Below are positions 15,718 to 22,378 of a stretch of 32,810 nt of DNA, piece after piece. Made by a program: the position numbers and the translations under genes. This stretch comes from Dehalococcoidia bacterium. GTDB lineage: Bacteria > Chloroflexota > Dehalococcoidia > Tepidiformales > Tepidiformaceae. How positions within the stretch are numbered: position 1 is the stretch's first letter; each line of letters begins with the position of its first letter. The notes under the pieces were generated by a model. That model was not told the DNA's origin and searched no databases. It worked only from the letters and a program-made list of their open reading frames with translations. The stretch is taken from the NCBI GenBank assembly GCA_007118095.1, contig SKSF01000004.1:1-32810 (forward strand). Direction: 5' to 3'.

Positions 15718-16974
15718 ATGGACGAGCGGCTCAAACGAGCCAGGCAGAACCTGGCGCACGAGCTTGGCCTGGAGAATCCAGCGCTGACAGTTGAGTTCGG
15801 GGAAGAAGTCGGCGAAAAGCTGCGCACCGCTCTCGAAGAACTGCATGTCGCTGAAGAAGAGCTACGCGCTCAAAACGAAGAGCTCCAGGGCTCGTACGAT
15901 GTCCTCGACCGGGAGCGCCGCCTCTTTCGCGACCTCTTCGACAACGCCCCCGTGGGCTACCTGCTCACAGACGGGCAGGGGAACATCGAAGAGCTGAACC
16001 GCGCGGTACTCGAACTCTCGGGCCGTGCGCGCGAGGCTCTGCTGATGCAGCCGGTGTTCGTGCTCTTCTCCATCGCGGAGCGGAGGACCGTGCGGCAGGC
16101 ACTACGAGAGTTGCGCGAAACGGGCCTGCCGCGGCAGGTCGAGGTAAACGTCCTGGGCCCGGGCGGCGGAGAAATTACCGTAGAGATTCGGCTCAATCGT
16201 TCGCCCCTCGACGAAGCCAGCGTCCGCTGGCTCATGTACGACCTCACCGAGCGGAAGCGTGCTGAAATGGCGGACCGTGTGGAGGTCGATCGGGCCCTGG
16301 AGGTCCAGGAGCAGCTCACCAGCCTCATCTCGCACGAGCTGCGCACTCCCCTGACGCTCATCCGCGGCAATGCCGATATGCTCGCGGAGCGGTTCGACGC
16401 GTTGTCGGAGGACGAACTGGAGCAAACCATTGGTGCGATTCAAGAGCAATCGCACCACCTGGAGAGCACGATCAACAACATGTTGGCGCTCAAACAGGGC
16501 GCTGAACGCCTCCCCCTGGAGCCGATCCTTCTCCAGCGCGTGGTGCCGGGAATGCTACGGCGCGCCGGGCTCAGGCTCCAGGATCGCGACGTTCGGCTCA
16601 CGGCTGACTCCGAACTGCCGCCCGTGCTCGCCCACGTGGGATACATCGAACAAATCTTGACCAACTACCTCAGCAACGCAGACAAGTACAGCCCCGCCGG
16701 CACACCCATCAACGTTCGTGTCGAACGCGATGGCGACGATGGCGTCCTGCTTGTCGAGGACCAGGGCGCCGGGATCCCGCCATCTGAGCGAGAGCGGGTT
16801 TTCCAGTCCTTCTTCAGGTCCGCCACCGTCGAGGGGAAGACTCGCGGCGTTGGGCTTGGTCTCAGCGTTTGTCGCTTGCTGGCTGAAGCACAGCACGGTG
16901 AAGTCTGGGCGCGGGCGCGCGAGGGAGGTGGCAGCATCTTCGGCCTGCGGCTGGCACTGTTGCTCTCAGAATAG
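15718..16974 (+). CDS. PAS-domain sensor histidine kinase
   Basis: This 418-residue cytoplasmic-looking histidine kinase has no transmembrane segments. An N-terminal coiled coil (about 35-70, ELHVAEEELRAQNEELQ, resembling the coil of the CheR-PAS neighbour) leads to a PAS domain (70-180). The dimerisation domain carries the phosphorylated His206 in SHELRTPL. The ATPase domain shows the N box NYLSNADKYSP (316-326), G1 VEDQGAGIP (346-354), F region VFQSFFRS and G2 RGVGLGL (376-382), all intact. The ATG at 15718 is preceded by GGAGAAGGAC. No response regulator is adjacent. It probably pairs with a regulator elsewhere and shares input with the CheB and CheR-PAS proteins encoded upstream. Confidence 0.95.
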   Translation: MDERLKRARQNLAHELGLENPALTVEFGEEVGEKLRTALEELHVAEEELRAQNEELQGSYDVLDRERRLFRDLFDNAPVGYLLTDGQGNIEELNRAVLELSGRAREALLMQPVFVLFSIAERRTVRQALRELRETGLPRQVEVNVLGPGGGEITVEIRLNRSPLDEASVRWLMYDLTERKRAEMADRVEVDRALEVQEQLTSLISHELRTPLTLIRGNADMLAERFDALSEDELEQTIGAIQEQSHHLESTINNMLALKQGAERLPLEPILLQRVVPGMLRRAGLRLQDRDVRLTADSELPPVLAHVGYIEQILTNYLSNADKYSPAGTPINVRVERDGDDGVLLVEDQGAGIPPSERERVFQSFFRSATVEGKTRGVGLGLSVCRLLAEAQHGEVWARAREGGGSIFGLRLALLLSE

Positions 16975-17029
16975 GTGCGAGGCTCGCGCATCGCAGGCAT
17001 GGTGTCTTCCGAATCCGTGGCAAGCGCAG

Positions 17030-17089
17030 GCCGCTGACGGCGGACTCGACCCGCTCTACGAATCCCTCAACGGACCGATGGGCCACGAC
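17030..17089 (+). pseudogene. Remnant of helical-protein gene 3' end; right copy of 60-bp repeat
   Basis: This 60-base segment matches the 3' end of the gene at 12588-13010 at 53 of 60 positions. Read in the same phase it gives LDPLYESLNGPMGHD, compared with VDLLYESLNEPMGQD in the intact gene, but the stop codon has become CGA and nothing upstream resembles the rest of that gene. It lies in the 124-base gap between the kinase gene and the MOSC gene. Seven substitutions and reading-phase conservation suggest an older duplication rather than a fresh target-site repeat. Confidence 0.65.
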
Positions 17090-17098
17090 CGAGGGTGG

Positions 17099-17647
17099 TC
17101 AAACCGGCCCCAACGGTGCCCAGGTGCCCTCGGGACGCACAACGGCGACAGCATCACCGGAACGGATCGTCCCGCCGCGCGCCACGGTGGCCATCACGCC
17201 AGCCTTCCGCGTGAGAGACCCGTCAGGATGCCGTTCAAGGACAGCTTCCATCAGGCCCGGCTGGATGCCGTCGAGTTGAGCACAGGGATTCCGCAAGCCA
17301 GTAATCTCCACCACTGCCGCTTCCCCCAGGTGCAGGCGGGACCCCGCCGGGAGCGCGAGGAGGTCGATGCCGCGGGTAGTGATGTTCTCGCCCATCTGCC
17401 CCGGGCTCACTGCGAAGCCGTCGCTGGCAAGGTCGTCGAAGAGCTCAGCGTGCACGAGGTGCACCTGGCGCAGGTTCGGCTGCGAAGGGTCGCGGGCGAC
17501 GCGCGAGCGGTGCTTCACAGTTGTCCCGGCGTGCGCATCACCCTCCACGCCAATGCCCGCAACGAGCTCAATCTGCGCCACGGCCGGCTTGCTCATGGTG
17601 TGTGCGTCGCTCCGGCAGACCGCGACCACCTGCCCGGCCGTTTCCAC
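17099..17647 (-). CDS. MOSC-domain protein
   Basis: This protein of about 182 residues belongs to the MOSC (molybdenum cofactor sulfurase C-terminal) family, whose members bind molybdopterin cofactor or carry sulfur on a conserved Cys. Family landmarks are GIGVEGDAHAG (31-41), RQVHLVHAELFDDL, GQMGENITTRGIDL, and the conserved Cys122 in ITGLRNPC, with a basic residue before the C-terminal AGVMATV segment. The start is placed at the GTG at 17647 because the open frame further upstream runs through the tRNA-Leu gene. The ribosome binding site is weak, so a nearby GTG could be used. It lies 11 bases behind the tRNA and is probably co-transcribed with it. The sulfur donor or acceptor role is inferred. 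Confidence 0.85.
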   Translation of the reverse strand: METAGQVVAVCRSDAHTMSKPAVAQIELVAGIGVEGDAHAGTTVKHRSRVARDPSQPNLRQVHLVHAELFDDLASDGFAVSPGQMGENITTRGIDLLALPAGSRLHLGEAAVVEITGLRNPCAQLDGIQPGLMEAVLERHPDGSLTRKAGVMATVARGGTIRSGDAVAVVRPEGTWAPLGPV

Positions 17648-17658
17648 CCTGGTGGGAC

Positions 17659-17742
17659 TGGTACCGGGGGTGGGATTCGAACCCACACGACCGAAGTCCG
17701 TGGAGTTTAAGTCCACTGCGTCTGCCATTTCGCCACCCCGGC
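17659..17742 (-). tRNA. tRNA-Leu, anticodon UAA
   Basis: This is an 84-nt class II tRNA with a long variable arm. The acceptor stem is GCCGGGG paired with CCCCGGT (first pair G-T), the anticodon stem GTGGA/TCCAC closes the loop CTTAAAC (anticodon TAA), and the T arm is GTGGG-TTCGAAT-CCCAC. The discriminator is A, as expected for leucine, and the CCA end is encoded. It reads UUA codons, which are rare in such GC-rich genes. Confidence 0.95.
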
Positions 17743-17774
17743 CTTTCAAATGTGTGCAGACGGCACCCTCTCGA

Positions 17775-17803
17775 GTGTACCCCTCTCCGGTGCGCTCGAG
17801 AAA
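17775..17803 (-). promoter_or_regulatory. Candidate promoter of tRNA-Leu
   Basis: On the minus strand TTTCTC (17798-17803), 17 bases, then TACACT (17775-17780) lies 32 bases before the tRNA 5' end. The -35 box is weak. Confidence 0.35.
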
Positions 17804-17833
17804 ACGCCTGTGGCCTCGCTGGTACGCTCAGCG

Positions 17834-18511
17834 TCATCCCACTTTCGTTGCCGTCGCTGTTTCCGGCGCAGCAGAGGGACAAACGTCCACCAGCGGGCAC
17901 CGGTCGCACGCCGGCTTGCGTGCGGTGCAGGTGCGCCTTCCGTGCTTGATAAGCAGCATGTGAAACCGGTAGTAGTCTCCAGGGTTCACCATCTCCGCGA
18001 GCGCATCGTGGGCGCGTTCCGCGTTCATCTTCGACGGGATGAGCCCCAGTCGCTTGGCAACCCGCTCCACATGCGTGTCCACCGGCATTGCCGGCAACGC
18101 GAGCGCGAACAGGAGCACACAGGCCGCCGTCTTCGGTCCCACCCCGGGGAGCGACCGGAGCCATTCGCGCGCCTCGTCCAGGCTCGTCTCGCGCAGGAAG
18201 TCCAGGTCCCACGAGGGCGACCGTTCCCGCACCGCATGAAGCACCTGCTGGATGCGCGGCGCCTTTTGCTGCGCCAGCCCGCCTGCCCGGATCGTATCGA
18301 TGACCTCTTCGGTCGGGGCGTCAGCGAGCGCATCCCACGAGGGGTACTGCCGCATGAGCTGCGTGAATGCCCGGCCGCTGTTCGTGTCGGCGGTGTTCTG
18401 CGACAGGATGGTGAGCACGAGCTCTGAAAGCGGGTCGTGGTGTGGCCGCGCCTCGGGCCGCCCGTATACGGGCTCGAGCGCTTCCATTACCTCGTCAGCG
18501 GTCAGCGTCAC
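17834..18511 (-). CDS. Endonuclease III-family DNA glycosylase
   Basis: This 225-residue base-excision-repair enzyme resembles endonuclease III, which removes oxidised pyrimidines and cleaves the abasic site. It has the helix-hairpin-helix LPGVGPKTA (121-129) with catalytic Lys127, Asp145 in VDTHVERV, and a C-terminal 4Fe-4S cluster motif at Cys195, Cys202, Cys205 and Cys211 (spacing 6-2-5). The start is the GTG at 18511, whose GTGA overlaps the stop of the preceding flavoprotein gene by four bases, implying coupled translation. An upstream in-frame ATG at 18544 would add 11 unconserved residues. The family also includes related glycosylases, so the exact lesion specificity is open. Confidence 0.92.
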   Translation of the reverse strand: MTLTADEVMEALEPVYGRPEARPHHDPLSELVLTILSQNTADTNSGRAFTQLMRQYPSWDALADAPTEEVIDTIRAGGLAQQKAPRIQQVLHAVRERSPSWDLDFLRETSLDEAREWLRSLPGVGPKTAACVLLFALALPAMPVDTHVERVAKRLGLIPSKMNAERAHDALAEMVNPGDYYRFHMLLIKHGRRTCTARKPACDRCPLVDVCPSAAPETATATKVG

Positions 18512-19656
18512 GCGGGCCCCATCATCCTTTCCGCCACACGCCACAGCCCCGGCATCTGCTGGAGCTCGCGTGCATAGGTCGAATCACCACGCTGCACCGC
18601 GAAGAACGCGCGCCACAGGAACGGCAGCCGGGCGCTGGCGAACATCCAGGGCCGGGGATTCCGCGACAACATGCCATAGAACATGTACCCGATGACCCTC
18701 GCCGCCCGCAGCTCGGGCATCACCTCCGCGTCGATGTCGCGCTGGTACTGCCGGATGTCGCCGCCGCCGAGGGCACGCAACCCGTTCCGCGCGGCAAGGC
18801 GTCCCGAGTGCACCGCATAGCTGATGCCCTCCTCGGTGAACTCGTCGGCCAGGCCGGCCGCGTCCCCGGCAAGCAGCGCCCGGCTCGAAACGATGCGCTC
18901 GTTCCCCCGGCGGAAGCGGATCTTGTGTCCACGGGCGATGTCTACCTCGTGCCCCTCGAGTCCCAGGCGGCGGATGTACCGGCGCACCACACCCTTCATC
19001 CGGCTGGCCTGTTCGCGCGGCAGCACGATGCCGATCGAAAGGACGGACGCCTTCGGGAAGAGCCATGCATAACCCCAGGGGCGGAACCCCAGCTCGATCA
19101 GCGCCCGCGCCTCGTATCCCTGCTGCCGTTCGGCGCCGCGCACTTCCACTTCCCACGCCCCACATTCCGCGATGTCATATCCCATCCCCAGCATCTTGCC
19201 CACTGGCGAATGGGCGCCGTCGGCGCAAACGACGAGGCCGGCGGTCGCGGTGAAGCCGTCCGCCGCTTCGACGGTGACAGCCCCATTCTCATTGGCGTTT
19301 CGAATCGTCGTGCCGGGGCGGAACTCCGCGCCCGCCTTCTGTGCATGTTCGAGCAAGAGGGCGTCGAAGCGGTCCCGCATGACCATGTGCGCGAACGGCG
19401 TCCCCGAATCGCGCACGAACCGCATGCTCCCCCGCCACGCGACATCGAGGAACCGGACCGAATCCTCGACGACGCTATCGATGGGGAACGGCAGCATCCG
19501 TTCGGTGCGCAGGGGGATTCCGCCGCCGCAGGCTTTGTAGCGCGGGAACTCCGCCCGGTCGACGACCAGGACGCGTGCCCCGCCCGCGGCCAGTTCCCGC
19601 GCTGCGGTACTCCCGGCCGGTCCGGCGCCAACAACGATCGCATCGAAATCGGTCAC
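18508..19656 (-). CDS. Geranylgeranyl reductase-family FAD-dependent oxidoreductase
   Basis: This 382-residue flavoprotein belongs to the geranylgeranyl reductase/digeranylgeranylglycerophospholipid reductase family, which reduces double bonds of isoprenoid chains. It has the N-terminal dinucleotide motif VVGAGPAGSTAA (8-19), the family signature KACGGGIP (41-48), a central CADGAHS (144-150) and the second FAD motif LAGDAAGLADEFTEEG (262-277). The C-terminal part is basic and aromatic (PWMFASARLPFLWRAF), suggesting membrane contact. Likely substrates are menaquinone or other polyprenyl tails, since bacteria of this kind do not need archaeal lipid reduction; this is inference. It is the first gene of a two-gene unit with the endonuclease III gene and is divergent from selD. 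Confidence 0.9.
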   Translation of the reverse strand: MTDFDAIVVGAGPAGSTAARELAAGGARVLVVDRAEFPRYKACGGGIPLRTERMLPFPIDSVVEDSVRFLDVAWRGSMRFVRDSGTPFAHMVMRDRFDALLLEHAQKAGAEFRPGTTIRNANENGAVTVEAADGFTATAGLVVCADGAHSPVGKMLGMGYDIAECGAWEVEVRGAERQQGYEARALIELGFRPWGYAWLFPKASVLSIGIVLPREQASRMKGVVRRYIRRLGLEGHEVDIARGHKIRFRRGNERIVSSRALLAGDAAGLADEFTEEGISYAVHSGRLAARNGLRALGGGDIRQYQRDIDAEVMPELRAARVIGYMFYGMLSRNPRPWMFASARLPFLWRAFFAVQRGDSTYARELQQMPGLWRVAERMMGPA

Positions 19657-19733
19657 GAACGCAATGGTACGCGCCGTGCCGTTCCGGGGCAGTCGGTGCG
19701 GCGACTGCCCCGGGTATCCGCTAGCATGTGTCC

Positions 19734-20789
19734 ATGAGTGAAAAGCCAGTCCGGCTGACTGAACTCACCAGTTGCGGCGGTTGAGCGTCCAAGGCGGGCC
19801 CCGAGGCCCTGGCGCAGGTCCTGTCGCCGCTGGCTGGTGTGTTTAATCGCGAGGCGCATCCCGACCTCCTCGTCGGGACGAGCGTCGCTGACGACGCCGC
19901 TGTGTACCGCATCAACGCGGAAACAGCGGTGGTGGCTACGCTTGACTTCTTTTCCCCCATCGTCGACGACCCATACGCCTATGGCGCCATCGCCGCCGCG
20001 AACGCCATGTCGGACGTCTTCGCCATGGGCGGCGAAGTTGCGCTGGCTTTGAACGTCGCGGCCTTCCCCGAAGACCTGGACGCCAGCGTGATCGGCGAGA
20101 TTCTGCGCGGAGGCGCCGAAAAGGTTGCCGAGGCCGGCGGTGTCATCGCCGGTGGCCACACAGTCTGGGACCAGGAACCGAAGTACGGCCTCAGCGTGAC
20201 TGGCATCGCTCACCCGGACCGGCTCATGGTGAAGTCGGGGCTCCAGCCCGGCGACCTGCTGTATGTGACGAAGCCGCTGGGCGTCGGTTGCCTGGTCTCC
20301 GCGATGCGGAACGGCCATGCCGAGGACGCGTGGATCGAGGGGGCCATCGATTCGATGCTTCAGCTCAACCGCCACCCATCACACCTCGCCCTCGCGGCAG
20401 GTGTCCGTGCTGCCACGGACGTGACCGGGTTCGGCTTGCTTGGCCACCTCTGGGAAATGGCCGAGCGCTCCGCGGTCGCTGTCACAGTTGACCTGTCCAC
20501 CCTGCCGGCCCTGCCGGGCGCGCGCGAAGCCAGCCGCATGGGTTTCCATACGGGTGGCGAGGGCCGCAACCGCGCGTGGGTCGAGCCGAACATGAGTCTG
20601 CCCGTCGATGTCGACGAAGACGCCCTCGCGCTCGGGTTCGACCCGCAGACGTCTGGCGGGCTGCTGCTCGCTATTGCGGAAGGCCGCGCCCCCGAGTTGG
20701 AAGCAGCCTTCGCAAATGACGGGCTGCCACTCTGGCGGATTGGCCGGGTAGAGGCAGGTGCTCCCACGGTAACGCTGCTGCAGGGCTGA
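19734..20789 (+). CDS. selD: Selenide, water dikinase, itself a selenoprotein (in-frame UGA = Sec17)
   Basis: SelD makes selenophosphate from selenide and ATP, the selenium donor for selenocysteine and selenouridine synthesis. The gene begins with the ATG at 19734 (MSEKPVRLTELTSCGG), then an in-frame TGA at 19782-19784, then ASK. The TGA falls at residue 17 and the Lys at residue 20, the positions of the essential Cys17 and Lys20 of E. coli SelD. Decoding it as selenocysteine gives a normal 351-residue protein. A GC-rich hairpin sits just downstream. The rest shows the family's features: the metal-binding DDAAVY and IVDDPYAYGAIAAANAMSDVFAMGG segments, GGHTVWDQEP, ATDVTGFGLLGH, and the C-terminal DPQTSGGLL. 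A conventional gene caller would start at the GTG at 19839 and lose the active site. Confidence 0.95.
19789..19812 (+). promoter_or_regulatory. SECIS-like hairpin downstream of selD UGA
   Basis: Five bases after the UGA codon an outer CCA/TGG pairing (19789-19791 with 19810-19812) encloses an internal loop and a perfect 5-bp stem GGGCC/GGCCC (19796-19800 with 19805-19809) with loop CCGA. The apical loop lies 17 to 20 bases after the UGA, within the range usual for bacterial SECIS elements bound by SelB. The loop lacks an obvious bulged U, so the fold is a candidate. Confidence 0.6.
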
Positions 20790-20791
20790 AA

Positions 20792-20819
20792 TTGTCCCTC
20801 GAAGACTGACTGCTATACT
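20792..20819 (+). promoter_or_regulatory. Promoter of gatB
   Basis: TTGTCC (20792-20797), a 16-base spacer and TATACT (20814-20819), the latter preceded by TGC as an extended -10. It starts right after the selD stop and 34 bases before the gatB GTG. Confidence 0.65.
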
Positions 20820-20853
20820 CGGAGAGCGCCCTCGGAGGGAGGCTACCCCGCCT

Positions 20854-22323
20854 GTGACTGCTGTAGCTACTGCTTACGAGACGATTATCGGGCTGGAAGT
20901 ACATACCCAGCTCACCACGCGCAGCAAGATGTTCTGCGCATGCAGCGCCGACTACTCTGGCGCCGGACCAAACACCCACGTGTGCCCCGTCTGCCTCGGT
21001 CTCCCTGGCGTGCTTCCCGTGATAAACGAGCGCGCTATCGAGTCCATTGTCATGACGGGACTGGCGCTCAACTGTCAGATCGCACCGTTTAGCAAATTCG
21101 ACCGCAAAAACTATCCATACCCCGACCTGATGAAGGGGTATCAGATATCGCAATATGACCTCCCGGTCTGCCACGATGGATGGCTCGAGATCACCGTTGG
21201 CGGTGAGCACAAGCGTGTCGGCATCACCCGCGTCCATATGGAGGAGGACACCGCCCGACTCCTCCATCGTGTCGACGCCTCCACGGGAGAAGGCTACACG
21301 CTTGTTGACGTGAACCGCTCCGGCACGCCGCTCATGGAGATCGTGAGCGAGCCCGACATGCGCACGCCAGCCGAGGCACGCGAGTACCTCGTGCGGCTTC
21401 GGCAGATCCTTCGCTACATCGGCGTCAGCCGCGCCAACATGGAGGAAGGTAACTTCCGCTGCGACGCAAACGTCAGCCTGCGGCCTGTCGATGCGCCCGA
21501 ATATGGCGCCAAGGTCGAAATCAAGAACATGAACAGCTTCCGCGCGGTCCACGACGCGCTCGCGTTCGAAGTCGAGCGCCAGGCGCGACTCCTCAACGCG
21601 GGTGAGCGAATTGTCCAGGAGACGCGCGGGTGGGTCGACGAAAGCCAGGAGACGGTCTCCCAGCGAACCAAGGAAGAAGCGAGCGACTACCGCTACTTCC
21701 CGGAGCCGGACCTCCCGCCCATGCGCTTCAACGAAGCCTACCTGGAGCGCATCCGTGAGCGCATTCCCGAGCTTCCCGAGGCACGGTACCGCCGATTCCT
21801 TGAGCTTGGCTTGAGCGACTACGAGGCCAGTACGCTGACCGAATCCCGTGACCGGGCCGACTATTACGAAGCCGTCATGCACGCGCTGAACGTCGACCGC
21901 CAGCGGGCGGCGAAGCTCGCTGCGAACTGGACCCTGGGGAGCGTTGCCGAGTGGGCAAACGCCACCGGGAACGATGTTGCCAGCATCCCGGTTTCAGCAG
22001 AGAGGCTCGCGGAGCTCATCCAGCTCGCCGAAGACGGCACGATTACAGGCACTGTGGCGAAGCAGGTCTTTGACACCATGCTCGAAAGCGGCCGCGGCGC
22101 CAGGGATATCGTGGAAGCAGACGGCCTTGCGCAGGTAAGCGGGGGCGACGAGCTGACGGAAATAGTACGGAAGGTGATCAGCGAGAACGAGAAAGCAGTC
22201 GGAGACTACCGGGCGGGGAAAGAATCAGCGGTCAAGTTCCTTGTGGGCCAGGTGATGAAGGCGACGCGTGGTCGCGCCAATCCACAGGTCGTGCAGGAAC
22301 TGCTGGTTGAGGAGCTGGGATAA
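20854..22323 (+). CDS. gatB: Aspartyl/glutamyl-tRNA(Asn/Gln) amidotransferase subunit B
   Basis: This 489-residue subunit B of the GatCAB complex activates the misacylated Asp- or Glu-tRNA by phosphorylation, so that ammonia from subunit A makes Asn- or Gln-tRNA. The hallmark N-terminus is YETIIGLEVHTQL; the catalytic cradle contains FDRKNYPYPDLMKGYQISQYDLP and HMEEDTARLLH; and a C-terminal YqeY-like tRNA-binding tail ends with KVISENEKAVGDYRAGKESAVKFLVGQVMKATRGRANP. Cys residues near the start (MFCACSADY, HVCPVCLGLPG) resemble the zinc site. The GTG start has an AG-rich ribosome site (GGAGGGAGG) about 11 bases upstream. gatA and gatC are not in the window. Confidence 0.97.
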   Translation: MTAVATAYETIIGLEVHTQLTTRSKMFCACSADYSGAGPNTHVCPVCLGLPGVLPVINERAIESIVMTGLALNCQIAPFSKFDRKNYPYPDLMKGYQISQYDLPVCHDGWLEITVGGEHKRVGITRVHMEEDTARLLHRVDASTGEGYTLVDVNRSGTPLMEIVSEPDMRTPAEAREYLVRLRQILRYIGVSRANMEEGNFRCDANVSLRPVDAPEYGAKVEIKNMNSFRAVHDALAFEVERQARLLNAGERIVQETRGWVDESQETVSQRTKEEASDYRYFPEPDLPPMRFNEAYLERIRERIPELPEARYRRFLELGLSDYEASTLTESRDRADYYEAVMHALNVDRQRAAKLAANWTLGSVAEWANATGNDVASIPVSAERLAELIQLAEDGTITGTVAKQVFDTMLESGRGARDIVEADGLAQVSGGDELTEIVRKVISENEKAVGDYRAGKESAVKFLVGQVMKATRGRANPQVVQELLVEELG

Positions 22324-22358
22324 AAATGTTCACTCACCCTAACGGTACCGCTCCATCC

Positions 22359-22367
22359 TGCTATACT
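22359..22367 (+). promoter_or_regulatory. Extended -10 promoter of yvcK-like gene
   Basis: TGCTATACT is an extended -10 element without a clear -35. The expected transcription start is about 22374, five bases before the ATG at 22379, which would make the message nearly leaderless. No Shine-Dalgarno sequence is seen before the start, consistent with that. Confidence 0.5.
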
Positions 22368-22378
22368 CTCGGCTGTCG

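Noticed and set aside
17648-17749. N-terminal 34 residues of the MOSC frame
   Set aside because: They are encoded by the tRNA-Leu gene and its flank.
18512-18544. ATG start for the endonuclease III homologue
   Set aside because: The added residues are not family-like; the GTG overlapping the previous stop is a better start.
19782-19784. Nonsense mutation making selD a pseudogene
   Set aside because: The TGA is at the known Cys/Sec position, everything else is intact, and a hairpin follows, so selenocysteine is the better reading.
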